Part shown: in pieces, positions 1-6,936 of the stretch
Numbering within the stretch: position 1 is the stretch's first letter
Layout: every line of letters begins with the position of its first letter
Source: an uncultured Clostridia bacterium
GTDB taxonomy: Bacteria; Bacillota; Clostridia; Oscillospirales; Acutalibacteraceae
Reading direction: 5' to 3'
DNA: 7,960 nucleotides
Assembly (NCBI GenBank): GCA_937915775.1
Contig: CALGGQ010000420.1
Span: forward strand, 1-7,960
Notes under the pieces: generated by a model
Databases searched by the model: none
What the model was told of the DNA's origin: nothing
The model's input: the letters and a program-made list of their open reading frames with translations, nothing else
Position numbers and translations under genes: made by a program

Positions 1-33
1 TGACTGGAGTTCAGACGTGTGCTCTTCCGATCT
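1..33. other. Illumina TruSeq adapter remnant (artefact)
   Basis: The first 33 bases equal the reverse complement of the standard TruSeq read-through trimming sequence (the Read 2 primer region ending in GCTCTTCCGATCT). Genomic sequence begins directly after GATCT at base 34. This is an untrimmed adapter at a contig end and carries no biological information. It implies that the first bases of real sequence rest on very few reads and may hold errors. Confidence 0.98.
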
Positions 34-34
34 C

Positions 35-227
35 TATTTAATCAAACATCCTGCTTCCGGTGAGCCGGAAGAGACAGATTATGAGAATGCTGCAGCTTAA
101 TTTTTTTGATGGGGTAGGCAGTATTGAAAGAATTGCCCCAAAATGTGTCAAAAGAGCAGAACAGTTTGATGCACGCAGACAGTATGACAGATATATTGAC
201 TTGTATGAGGAGATGCTGAATGAATGA
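35..227 (+). pseudogene. 3' tail of a gene, probably a GT4-like glycosyltransferase, frame broken
   Basis: Two overlapping open stretches fill this region. One frame is open from the adapter to TAA at 98-100 and ends HPASGEPEETDYENAAA. A second frame is open after a TAA at 39-41, can start at ATG 81, and ends at TGA 225-227 with RAEQFDARRQYDRYIDLYEE near its C-terminus. That ending resembles the last helix of GT4 glycosyltransferases (a raeqFd...y..lYeel pattern). One extra base near 83-97 would join the two frames into one C-terminus, so a sequencing error at the low-coverage contig edge is the simplest reading. A genuine frameshift, or two separate small genes, cannot be excluded. The stop overlaps the next start by 8 nt, which suggests translational coupling to the LicD gene. 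The family assignment is moderate and rests only on the C-terminal pattern. Confidence 0.45.
207..212 (+). promoter_or_regulatory. Ribosome binding site of the LicD gene
   Basis: GAGGAG lies 7 nt before ATG 220, inside the coding tail of the preceding gene. It supports 220 as the start and fits translational coupling. Confidence 0.75.
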
Positions 228-1029
228 ATTACAGCAGTGCGAGTTTTCTATTCTGAAATCCTTTATTGATATTTGCGAGCGACTGAAACTGAACTATTAT
301 CTTGTTTGCGGCTCGGCTTTGGGGGCTGTTAAGTATCAGGGGTTTATACCTTGGGATGATGATGTTGATGTGGCGCTGCTGCGCGAGGATTATGAGATCT
401 TTGTTGAAAAAGCACCCCAGCTTTTTCCGGAGCATTTGTTCCTTCAGAATCATTACTCGGAGCCTGCATGCCCTTTTATCTATTCCAAGCTGCGCGATTC
501 CAATACGGCTTTTATTGAGAAATCAAGTGCTGATTTGCCGATACATCAGGGCGTATACATTGATATTTTTCCGTTGGACGGTTATCCCGACAGTAACTTT
601 GCGGCGCTGCTGTTTGAAAGCAAAAAGTTCATTTATCACAGACTGCTGGTGGCTGTCTATCAGCAGCCGACGCGCTTAAAAGCATTGTTGGCACTTCCGT
701 TCAGATTGCTCGGTGTCAGGCGCTGGTATCCCCACGTTACAGAGCGCTACTGTCAGTTGGTAAAAAAGTATAAAACGGCGGCTTCCTCATTGTACTGCAA
801 TCACGGTAACTGGCAGGGCAGACTGGAATATGCTCCGAAGGAGCAGTACCAAAACGGTACAGATGCTTATTTTGAGGGATTAAAAGTAAGAATTCCCGAA
901 AACTATGATGAATACCTGACGCAGAAGTACGGCGACTGGCGTGCTGATTTACCTGCCGATGAGCAGAGGGGACATCATTTTTATCTCGTTTGTGACTTAG
1001 AAAAATCATATGTTAACTATGTGAAATAA
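220..1029 (+). CDS. LicD family phosphotransferase (phosphocholine or similar transfer to surface glycan)
   Basis: This 269-residue cytoplasmic protein has the LicD family signature. A nucleotidyltransferase-like GSALG motif lies at residues 31-35, PWDDDVD at 44-50 with the acidic metal-binding cluster, and IDIFPLDG at 114-121. In the family, LicD proteins transfer phosphocholine, or in other members related phospho-substituents, from a CDP-activated donor to cell-surface polysaccharide or teichoic acid. The length matches typical LicD proteins, and GAGGAG 7 nt upstream fixes the start at ATG 220. It overlaps the upstream gene by 8 nt and is followed after about 36 nt by the Lgt-like membrane protein, so it is probably co-transcribed. 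Choline synthesis or uptake genes (licA, licB, licC) are not in the window, so the true donor cannot be inferred from context. Confidence is high for the family and low for phosphocholine specifically. Confidence 0.93.
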   Translation: MNELQQCEFSILKSFIDICERLKLNYYLVCGSALGAVKYQGFIPWDDDVDVALLREDYEIFVEKAPQLFPEHLFLQNHYSEPACPFIYSKLRDSNTAFIEKSSADLPIHQGVYIDIFPLDGYPDSNFAALLFESKKFIYHRLLVAVYQQPTRLKALLALPFRLLGVRRWYPHVTERYCQLVKKYKTAASSLYCNHGNWQGRLEYAPKEQYQNGTDAYFEGLKVRIPENYDEYLTQKYGDWRADLPADEQRGHHFYLVCDLEKSYVNYVK

Positions 1030-1065
1030 TTTCTTTTGAAAGGGGCGGTCATCATCGATGCGATC

Positions 1066-1749
1066 ATGAACTGGCTGAGAGCAGACCATCATATGCTGAT
1101 GGTAGTGCTGCTTGCCGGAACGGTTTTTACCTATTTTTGGTTTCTTCATTATAAAGAAAAATTGCGCTTTAACGGTTTGACCGCTCTCGTTGCTGCCATT
1201 GTGCATACGATTTACGGTGTGCTGTGCGTGACGGTGTTTGCCGTTATTGAAACGATGAACATCAAAAACTTCGGTAATCTGAGCATTTTCGGCGCCACAT
1301 TTTTTATGCCGTTGCTGTTCTTTGTATTTGCCAAGCTCGGCAAGCGCAGTGCGGCAGATGTCTTTGATATCGGAACGGTGAGCATGATGTTTACTTTGAT
1401 GTGCTCGCGGTTTAACTGCCTGGTTTCGGGCTGCTGTTACGGCATCAGCTTTTTTAACAGTCCTACGCTGCGCTGGCCGACAAGAGAAGCAGAAATCGTG
1501 TTTTATGTGGTGTTAATTCTTGTTTTGGCGCTCAGAATGAAGAAAAACCAAAGCGGCGGAACGAATTACCCGATTTACATGATAGCCTACGGTATCTTTC
1601 GCTTTATCGTTGAATGGGTGCGGCATTACGACGGAAATTCCGTTGTTCACAAGGCACACGTCTGGGCATTGATATCGCTTGCCTTAGGCATCAGTATTCT
1701 TGTTGAGATGAAGGCAGCGAAAAATAAGAATTCACGGCAGAAGTCTTAG
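1066..1749 (+). CDS. Prolipoprotein diacylglyceryl transferase (Lgt)-like membrane protein, divergent
   Basis: About 227 residues with roughly seven hydrophobic segments. The sequence RFNCLVSGCCYG (residues 115-126 from this start) aligns with the Lgt signature R-x-G-N-x-x-N-G-E-x-x-G, and WPTREAE follows it. YGIFRFIVEWVR (residues 175-186) matches the conserved YGxxRFxxExxR segment carrying the second essential Arg. The Asn and Glu of the central motif are both Cys here, and the region where Lgt has HGG reads SIFGAT, without His. It is also shorter than classical Lgt (about 260-300 residues). This cysteine variant is familiar among Firmicutes Lgt-like paralogues of unknown substrate, so housekeeping lipoprotein lipidation should not be assumed. 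The start is ambiguous: TTG 1036 would add 10 residues but has no Shine-Dalgarno. ATG 1066 is chosen although the AAAGGGG at 1039-1045 lies 20 nt away. It sits between licD and a lipoprotein gene. Confidence 0.8.
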   Translation: MNWLRADHHMLMVVLLAGTVFTYFWFLHYKEKLRFNGLTALVAAIVHTIYGVLCVTVFAVIETMNIKNFGNLSIFGATFFMPLLFFVFAKLGKRSAADVFDIGTVSMMFTLMCSRFNCLVSGCCYGISFFNSPTLRWPTREAEIVFYVVLILVLALRMKKNQSGGTNYPIYMIAYGIFRFIVEWVRHYDGNSVVHKAHVWALISLALGISILVEMKAAKNKNSRQKS

Positions 1750-1824
1750 AAATCACGGCATTGATGATTGCCGTAAAGACCTTTCCAAAGTTGACCGGCG
1801 GTTGCGGATGCAGGGAATATGTCT

Positions 1825-1833
1825 GAGGGAGGA
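1825..1833 (+). promoter_or_regulatory. Ribosome binding site deciding the GTG start of the lipoprotein
   Basis: GAGGGAGGA is followed after 4 nt by GTG 1838. An ATG at 1836-1838 overlaps that GTG but lies out of frame with the lipoprotein. The position selects GTG 1838 over the more distal TTG 1802. Confidence 0.75.
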
Positions 1834-1837
1834 CAAT

Positions 1838-2341
1838 GTGAAGCGCAAGCCCATTATCATTCTCTTGCTTACGGCTGTTTTATTGTCAGCATTGTTCGGC
1901 TGTTCTTCAGAAAAGCAAGTGAAAAACACGGTATCTCAAAGCAGTGCTCTTTTTACCGTTGATGAAGCCAATCCTGATTGGTTAATGATTGAAACCGACT
2001 ACGGCGATATCAGGATTTCCAGAACCTATGAAGAGGTTATCCGTTACGAAGAAGAGCACAGCGCTGACAGTACAAAATATGTATTTTATGCGATACCCGA
2101 TGAGGACATTGATATAGAGATTTATACCGTGATCTTTTCTTTGAAGGAGCCTGAGGATAAAGCCTCGTATATCGGTTCCTTTAACGGAAAGAACGGCGAA
2201 CGGGTTTATGCCTCTTATATTATGGAAGACAACATAAACCTCGGTCAGACCGACGCGGGAATTGACGATCTTGTATATGCTGCTCAGGAAACGGTTAATG
2301 ATATTATCCACTGTGTTGAACAGTTTCCGGGCTTTGAATAA
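1838..2341 (+). CDS. Small secreted lipoprotein of unknown function
   Basis: The 167-residue product has a type II signal peptide: a basic start (KRK), a hydrophobic core (residues 6-20) and a lipobox L-F-G-C with the acylated Cys at residue 22, followed by Ser-Ser. The start is GTG 1838 because GAGGGAGGA at 1825-1833 stands 4 nt before it. A longer reading from TTG 1802 would put 12 unneeded residues ahead of the signal peptide and lacks a ribosome binding site. The mature part is acidic, about 145 residues, with alternating hydrophobic strands (for example DIEIYTVIFSL) and one further Cys near the C-terminus. I recognise no family. It would be anchored to the outer face of the membrane. Its stop is 15 nt before the large secreted protein, so they are probably co-expressed and may act together at the wall. 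Function is not inferable. Confidence 0.85.
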   Translation: MKRKPIIILLLTAVLLSALFGCSSEKQVKNTVSQSSALFTVDEANPDWLMIETDYGDIRISRTYEEVIRYEEEHSADSTKYVFYAIPDEDIDIEIYTVIFSLKEPEDKASYIGSFNGKNGERVYASYIMEDNINLGQTDAGIDDLVYAAQETVNDIIHCVEQFPGFE

Positions 2342-2343
2342 AA

Positions 2344-2349
2344 AAGGAG
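2344..2349 (+). promoter_or_regulatory. Ribosome binding site of the large secreted protein
   Basis: AAGGAG stands 7 nt before ATG 2357, in the 15-nt gap after the lipoprotein stop. Its near-consensus sequence and spacing suggest strong translation and fix the start. Confidence 0.85.
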
Positions 2350-2356
2350 TGATAGA

Positions 2357-5300
2357 ATGAATAAGAAGCGTAGTTTTGTCTCCGTAGTTTTATCTTTGTT
2401 TGTTGCGTTCAGTATGATTTGCAGCAGCGTAATTCCTGCTATGGCGGCAGAAGTTGACACTTCGGATTATGACGCTTTTGTAGCCAATCTGGAGGTTTTA
2501 GAGGACTATGCTCACGACTATGTGCAGACAAAAACCTCTGAAAACGAAATTCAGATTGTGATGAATTACGTCAGAACGGGTGTTGCAAAGTATACCACCA
2601 GCTCGTGGCAAATTCTGGCAGGTGCTGAGAATACAGCGTTTACGCAGTATGTTGCCGAAAAGGATGCTGAAAACAACACTACCGCGAGCGCTTTAAAAAG
2701 CATTTTGGATGAGTATACAATTTCCAACGGTGACATTATTGACCTGCGTCATATGTTCGGCAGCATGGATGTTGCTTACTATTCTATGGCACAGGGCGCC
2801 AGCACTTCTCTTGTTCAGGCGAGAGCGGACCTTTCCAGCTGGGCGGGCGACGTCTGTGATCTGATGCTCGTTTCCGGTAAGGATAACAGCATTGTCAGCG
2901 AGGACTTTGAGGAATATGTTTCAAATATTTACAATAAGTACCTTGGTGAGGATTATGACTATGCTTTCGGTCAGGATGATATCTACGGCGATTTGGACGC
3001 CTTTTATATCCTCGACCAGCTCAACAGCTCCGATAAAAGAATCAGCCAGGTGATGCGGGAATACTTCACGGAAACCCTGACGGATGAAATGCGTGTGGAT
3101 TATTTTGTGACAAATCGTTTTAACGGCGTTCGTTCCAGAAACGATATCCGTCTGATGGTGTATAGAGCCTATACCAAAAATCAGCTGATGTATACGCTCG
3201 AATGTTCCCGTTCGCTCCAGAATAAGCATGAATTAAGAACAGCTTGTCTTTATGCTTTTGCCGATTATCTGTTCCTTCTTGCCGGTGATCCGGATGCACC
3301 GGATACCGTCGGAGAAGAGGAAGAGCCGGCTTCCGATAACGAGTATTATTCCGTCTTTAACACGGCTTCCTCCAATTTGGCTCCCGGTATCAAGCAGGAA
3401 ATCAAATACGCCATCAGCAAGGATAATAAGCAGATGGTTTATTACATAGCGAATATTGATATTAACAGAGACGATGTCAATATCTATGCAAACTATAACA
3501 ATAACGATCCTACAGCATGGGCGATGTCGCGTACAACAGATCAGATGGCTGCTATCCAGGCAAAGCACACCAATCCTGAGGATACAGAGAATTATGTTGA
3601 AAATTATAACGTTATTCTCGGTACCAATGCCGACTTTTATAATATGAGCAACGGTAAGCCAAGCGGTGCGCTGGTGATGAACGGCGTGCAATATTGCGAG
3701 CACAATTACCGTGCCGACCGCGGCTTCTTTGCCATTCTGAAGGACGGAACGCCTGTCATCGGTTCCGGCACTGATTGGGATGAGGTTGCCGGCGATGTGC
3801 AGGAGGCTGTCGGCGGCAGCGTTGTGCTCATTCGTCACGGTGAGGTTGTGGATGCTAATATTTCCGATTATTATGGCAACAGAGCACCGCGAACCTGCGT
3901 AGGCATTACCGTTGAAGGCAAAATTGTTCTGATGGTGCTTGACGGCCGTCAGGAGCCGTTCTCTGCAGGCGGTAATACGGCAGAAATTGCCCAAATTATG
4001 CTTGACGCAGGCTGCGTGGAAGCAATCAACCTTGACGGCGGCGGTTCCTCAACCTTCGCGGCAAAGCAGGAAGGTGCCGATGAGGTAACGATTGTCAACC
4101 GTCCGTCCGATGGTTATGAGCGTTCCGTCAGTTCCTCGCTTGTGGTTGTTTCCACAGCAGAACCGTCCAACAAGTTTGACCATGTTCTGGTTGAAACGGC
4201 AACAGATTATTTGACGGTCAACAGCTCCTTACCTTTGACGCTGAACGGCGTCAGCACCACCGGCAACTCGGCTGAGATTCCGGAAAATACGGTTTATCAG
4301 CTCTCCGATAATTCCGTCGGTCACATTGAGAATGACGTGTTCTATGCAGACCGTGAAGGCGTGGTTGAACTCTCCGTCTACAGCGACGGAGCAGTAATCG
4401 GTACGAAAACACTGAATGTAGTGACCCCAGACCGTGTTTTCTTCTCCAAAACCAGTATGGATGTTATCTACGGTAAGAGCATTACACTGCCGATTAACGC
4501 TTCCTATAACGGTAATGCCGTAACGATTAATTCTGGTGATATTTTCTTCCAGCTCAGCAACAATAAAGCGGGTACCTTTGACGGCTTTGATTTTCACGCT
4601 GCAGAGGATAGCGGACTGAATAATATTACGGTTACCGCGATGCTTAGTGCTGATTTCGCTATTAAAGCGATGATATCCCTTTCCATTTATGAAGAGGGCG
4701 CTGCCATCTTTGATTTTGATAACGCGATGTACGGCGACAGAATGCTTTCCTGGAACCGATATGTTACCAATTCCACGACACGTGATAATAAGGTTTACTA
4801 TATCGTTAAGGAAGGCGAAGATATGACGGCGGAGTATACCTTCGGTATTGATATGCGCTCCGTTCCGATTCCGTCTCAGCTGCTGGACTTACTCTATATG
4901 GTTGCCGGCGGCGACGTTGATGGTGTTTCCGCATGGATGTTCCTGCTGCAGTTGGCAGAGAGAGTCAGCCCGCTGACGCATGTATCTGTTTCAATGAATT
5001 TCACACCGGATGTTGAAGTGGATATCTCCAATATCACGGTTGTCAGCGATTACTTTACGCTGGAAAATCCGATCTACGATCCGATTGAAAACAAGTTAAC
5101 GTTAGAAGCTTACTGGATTAAACAGTCCGCTGCAATTCCCGAGGATACAGCGAATCCGATTTGTATTGTCAGTGGCATCAAAGTGACGCCCCGTGATACT
5201 GCTTACTGGGAGAACGGTAACGATCTGATTGTGCCGATTACCGGTAAACTGCATTATTGGATTGGTCTGAGAACCTCTCAGCTCTATAATATGTCACAAG

Positions 5301-6910
5301 ACCCTGCTTTCCAGCAGATGTACGGTATTTACGATTACGATAATTCTGCTAACCTTGCCAATGATAAAGGCGGTTTCTTCGAGATGGATTATCTTGATTT
5401 TGATGACACCTATCAGCTTAACAAGGAGATTAAGCAGGGCTGGAGAGATTTCTACGACGGGCTGTATTACTTTGTTGATAATGCACCGCTCACCGGCATA
5501 CAGAAACTGCCTGACAGAGACAATCCTGAAATTGAATACTTTTATGATTTAGGCGACAACGGTATCTGCCGCGGCAAAGTCAGCGGCTTATTCGAATTGG
5601 ACGGCGATACCTACTACGCGATAAACGGTGTGCCGCGTATCGGCTGGTTTGCGATTGATGCGGATAACTATTATTTTGACGCTGAGGGCAGAGCAGTTGA
5701 CGGTGAACAGACTATCGACGGGTATCACTTCCTGTTTGAAAATAACATTCTCAAGGAAGGGCAGTTCGTTAAGGACGGCGATCGTTATAAATACCGCTGG
5801 GCGGATAGTTTTATGATCCGTTCCTGGTTCGAGTATCAGGGCAAAACCTATTATGTCAATTCCGACCGCCGTACAGAAAAAGGCTTAACACTGATTTCCC
5901 TTTCCAATAACGGTTACTCTGTACATCTCTTTGACGATGACGGATCGCTGATTCATACTTATACTGATGAGGGACTGGTAACCGATGGCGATTTGATTGT
6001 TTATGTGAAGGATGGCGTGGCACAGTATCAGGGCTTGGTACAGGCAGAGGACGGAAGTATTTATTACATTAACAGTACCAGAAGAGCCGTTAAGGATTGT
6101 ACCTATTCTATCACAGCGGCTAAGACCAATGGCATTCTTCCTGCCGGTACCTATCAGTTCGGACCGGACGGTAAGCTGATTGTGGAAAACACAGAGGCTA
6201 AGAACGGACTGTGCTTTGATGATGACGGCGAAATCAGATATTATGTCAATGGTGTCGCACAGTATCAGGGATTAGTCCAGGCGGAGGACGGCAGCATTTA
6301 CTATATCAACAGTAGCAAGAAAGCTGTTAAGAACTGTTCCTATGCTATTACTGCCGCAAAAACAAACGGCATTCTTCCTGCCGGTACATATGAGTTCGGT
6401 GCAGACGGCAAGCTTATTGTTGTAGAGGCTGAGCGTGTATGGATTTCAAGCGATACGAAGGGTACTGCTTCATCCTTCGGCGTTGGTGGCGCCGACGTGT
6501 ATGCCGTCAACGCTGCCGGTGAGGTAATTGCTCAGACCTTAACAAACGACAGCAACGATTACGATGAGTGCGGCAAGTTCAGCATTCTGGTTCCGGCAAG
6601 CACCACTCAGCTTTATGTCGGTAATCCGTCACAGGGCGCAGATACCATCGTTAACCGTGGCTTTACTGTTAGCGGTTTCAAAAATGTTTCCAATGTTAGT
6701 TTTGCAGTTGTAACCTGCGATTACAATGATGATGGTTATATCAATATTGTTGATAAAGCCAATTTCAATGGCTATCTGAAAGGTGAATACAACAGCTTTG
6801 CAGATTTTAACGGCGACGGATTTGTTAACGTTGTTGATAAGGCGTGCTTCAATGGCTTGTTGAAGACGGGCAGTGAAGGCGTTGTTTATGAAAAGGTATT
6901 ATCCTTCTGA
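2357..6910 (+). CDS. Secreted multidomain phosphodiester glycosidase (NAGPA/DUF2233) with wall-binding repeats and dockerin
   Basis: A 1517-residue exported protein. Residues 1-31 are a Sec signal peptide (NKKR, hydrophobic core, cleavage near AMA-A). Residues about 35-330 are an uncharacterised, mostly helical domain with DLRHMFGSMD (129-138) and WAGD (162-165). Residues about 331-600 are the phosphodiester glycosidase domain: NADFYN (424-429), RAPRTCVGI (509-517), LDGRQ (528-532) and LDGGGSS (559-565) are its hallmarks. Human NAGPA, the best-known member, hydrolyses GlcNAc-1-phosphate diesters; bacterial members are thought to act on phosphodiester-linked surface sugars. Residues 601-780 look Ig-like (BIG2 type) and 781-1025 are unassigned. 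Aromatic/Gly-rich choline-binding-type repeats run from 1026 to about 1210 (GWFAIDADNYYFDAEGR at 1096), then a duplicated 57-residue unit (1220-1276, 1299-1355), a beta-rich linker and a dockerin (1453-1508). The exact substrate and ligand are unknown. LicD upstream makes a phospho-decorated wall polymer a natural candidate. Confidence 0.92.
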   Translation: MNKKRSFVSVVLSLFVAFSMICSSVIPAMAAEVDTSDYDAFVANLEVLEDYAHDYVQTKTSENEIQIVMNYVRTGVAKYTTSSWQILAGAENTAFTQYVAEKDAENNTTASALKSILDEYTISNGDIIDLRHMFGSMDVAYYSMAQGASTSLVQARADLSSWAGDVCDLMLVSGKDNSIVSEDFEEYVSNIYNKYLGEDYDYAFGQDDIYGDLDAFYILDQLNSSDKRISQVMREYFTETLTDEMRVDYFVTNRFNGVRSRNDIRLMVYRAYTKNQLMYTLECSRSLQNKHELRTACLYAFADYLFLLAGDPDAPDTVGEEEEPASDNEYYSVFNTASSNLAPGIKQEIKYAISKDNKQMVYYIANIDINRDDVNIYANYNNNDPTAWAMSRTTDQMAAIQAKHTNPEDTENYVENYNVILGTNADFYNMSNGKPSGALVMNGVQYCEHNYRADRGFFAILKDGTPVIGSGTDWDEVAGDVQEAVGGSVVLIRHGEVVDANISDYYGNRAPRTCVGITVEGKIVLMVLDGRQEPFSAGGNTAEIAQIMLDAGCVEAINLDGGGSSTFAAKQEGADEVTIVNRPSDGYERSVSSSLVVVSTAEPSNKFDHVLVETATDYLTVNSSLPLTLNGVSTTGNSAEIPENTVYQLSDNSVGHIENDVFYADREGVVELSVYSDGAVIGTKTLNVVTPDRVFFSKTSMDVIYGKSITLPINASYNGNAVTINSGDIFFQLSNNKAGTFDGFDFHAAEDSGLNNITVTAMLSADFAIKAMISLSIYEEGAAIFDFDNAMYGDRMLSWNRYVTNSTTRDNKVYYIVKEGEDMTAEYTFGIDMRSVPIPSQLLDLLYMVAGGDVDGVSAWMFLLQLAERVSPLTHVSVSMNFTPDVEVDISNITVVSDYFTLENPIYDPIENKLTLEAYWIKQSAAIPEDTANPICIVSGIKVTPRDTAYWENGNDLIVPITGKLHYWIGLRTSQLYNMSQDPAFQQMYGIYDYDNSANLANDKGGFFEMDYLDFDDTYQLNKEIKQGWRDFYDGLYYFVDNAPLTGIQKLPDRDNPEIEYFYDLGDNGICRGKVSGLFELDGDTYYAINGVPRIGWFAIDADNYYFDAEGRAVDGEQTIDGYHFLFENNILKEGQFVKDGDRYKYRWADSFMIRSWFEYQGKTYYVNSDRRTEKGLTLISLSNNGYSVHLFDDDGSLIHTYTDEGLVTDGDLIVYVKDGVAQYQGLVQAEDGSIYYINSTRRAVKDCTYSITAAKTNGILPAGTYQFGPDGKLIVENTEAKNGLCFDDDGEIRYYVNGVAQYQGLVQAEDGSIYYINSSKKAVKNCSYAITAAKTNGILPAGTYEFGADGKLIVVEAERVWISSDTKGTASSFGVGGADVYAVNAAGEVIAQTLTNDSNDYDECGKFSILVPASTTQLYVGNPSQGADTIVNRGFTVSGFKNVSNVSFAVVTCDYNDDGYINIVDKANFNGYLKGEYNSFADFNGDGFVNVVDKACFNGLLKTGSEGVVYEKVLSF
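6014..6184 (+). repeat. Coding tandem repeat, copy 1 (57 residues)
   Basis: This encodes residues 1220-1276 of the secreted glycosidase, from GVAQYQGL to DGKLIV. It matches copy 2 at 49 of 57 residues by hand alignment, with a 237-nt period. The changes are mostly conservative (T/S, R/K, D/N, Q/E), and many codons differ synonymously, so the duplication is old and the protein sequence appears to be kept by selection. The unit contains the SIYYIN and aromatic/Gly pattern of wall-binding repeats plus an ILPAGTY segment. Confidence 0.9.
6251..6421 (+). repeat. Coding tandem repeat, copy 2 (57 residues)
   Basis: This encodes residues 1299-1355, the second copy of the unit at 6014-6184. A 22-residue spacer (residues 1277-1298, reading NGLCFDDDGEIRYYVN near its end) separates them and itself resembles a degenerate wall-binding repeat. 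The Lys-rich SSKKAVK replaces STRRAVK of copy 1. Confidence 0.9.
6713..6880 (+). other. Dockerin type I-like module (C-terminal part of the large protein)
   Basis: Two EF-hand-like calcium loops, DYNDDGYINIVD (residues 1455-1466) and DFNGDGFVNVVD (1483-1494), each fit the dockerin D-x-N-x-D-G-x5-D pattern and are followed by similar helices (KANFNGYLKG, KACFNGLLKTG). Dockerins bind cohesin modules on scaffoldins or anchoring proteins. No cohesin is encoded in this window, so its partner lies elsewhere. Confidence 0.88.
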
Positions 6911-6922
6911 TAACTTAAGATT

Positions 6923-6930
6923 AGGTGAAG
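6923..6930 (+). promoter_or_regulatory. Ribosome binding site of the GT4 gene
   Basis: AGGTGAAG is 6 nt before ATG 6937, in the 26-nt gap after the large gene. There is no terminator-like hairpin in the gap, so the glycosyltransferase is probably in the same transcript. Confidence 0.7.
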
Positions 6931-6936
6931 TAACTT

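Noticed and set aside
54..71. Perfect 7-bp inverted repeat CTTCCGG/CCGGAAG with a 4-nt loop near the contig start
   Set aside because: It has no T-run after it and lies within protein-like sequence. Its partial complementarity to the neighbouring adapter (8 bases at 22-29 and 66-73) looks coincidental. It is not called a terminator.
1755..1774. Inverted repeat ACGGCA...TGCCGT after the Lgt-like gene
   Set aside because: The stem is only 6 bp and no U-tract follows, so it is too weak to call a terminator or regulatory hairpin, although it sits in the 88-nt gap before the lipoprotein.
1802..1837. Extended lipoprotein start at TTG 1802
   Set aside because: No ribosome binding site precedes it and it adds residues before a normal signal peptide. 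GTG 1838 has a strong Shine-Dalgarno at proper spacing.
3233..3994. Long open frame of 253 codons on the - strand
   Set aside because: It lies entirely inside the well-supported glycosidase gene, its product is low-complexity (Ile/His-rich), and no credible ribosome binding site or family motif is seen.
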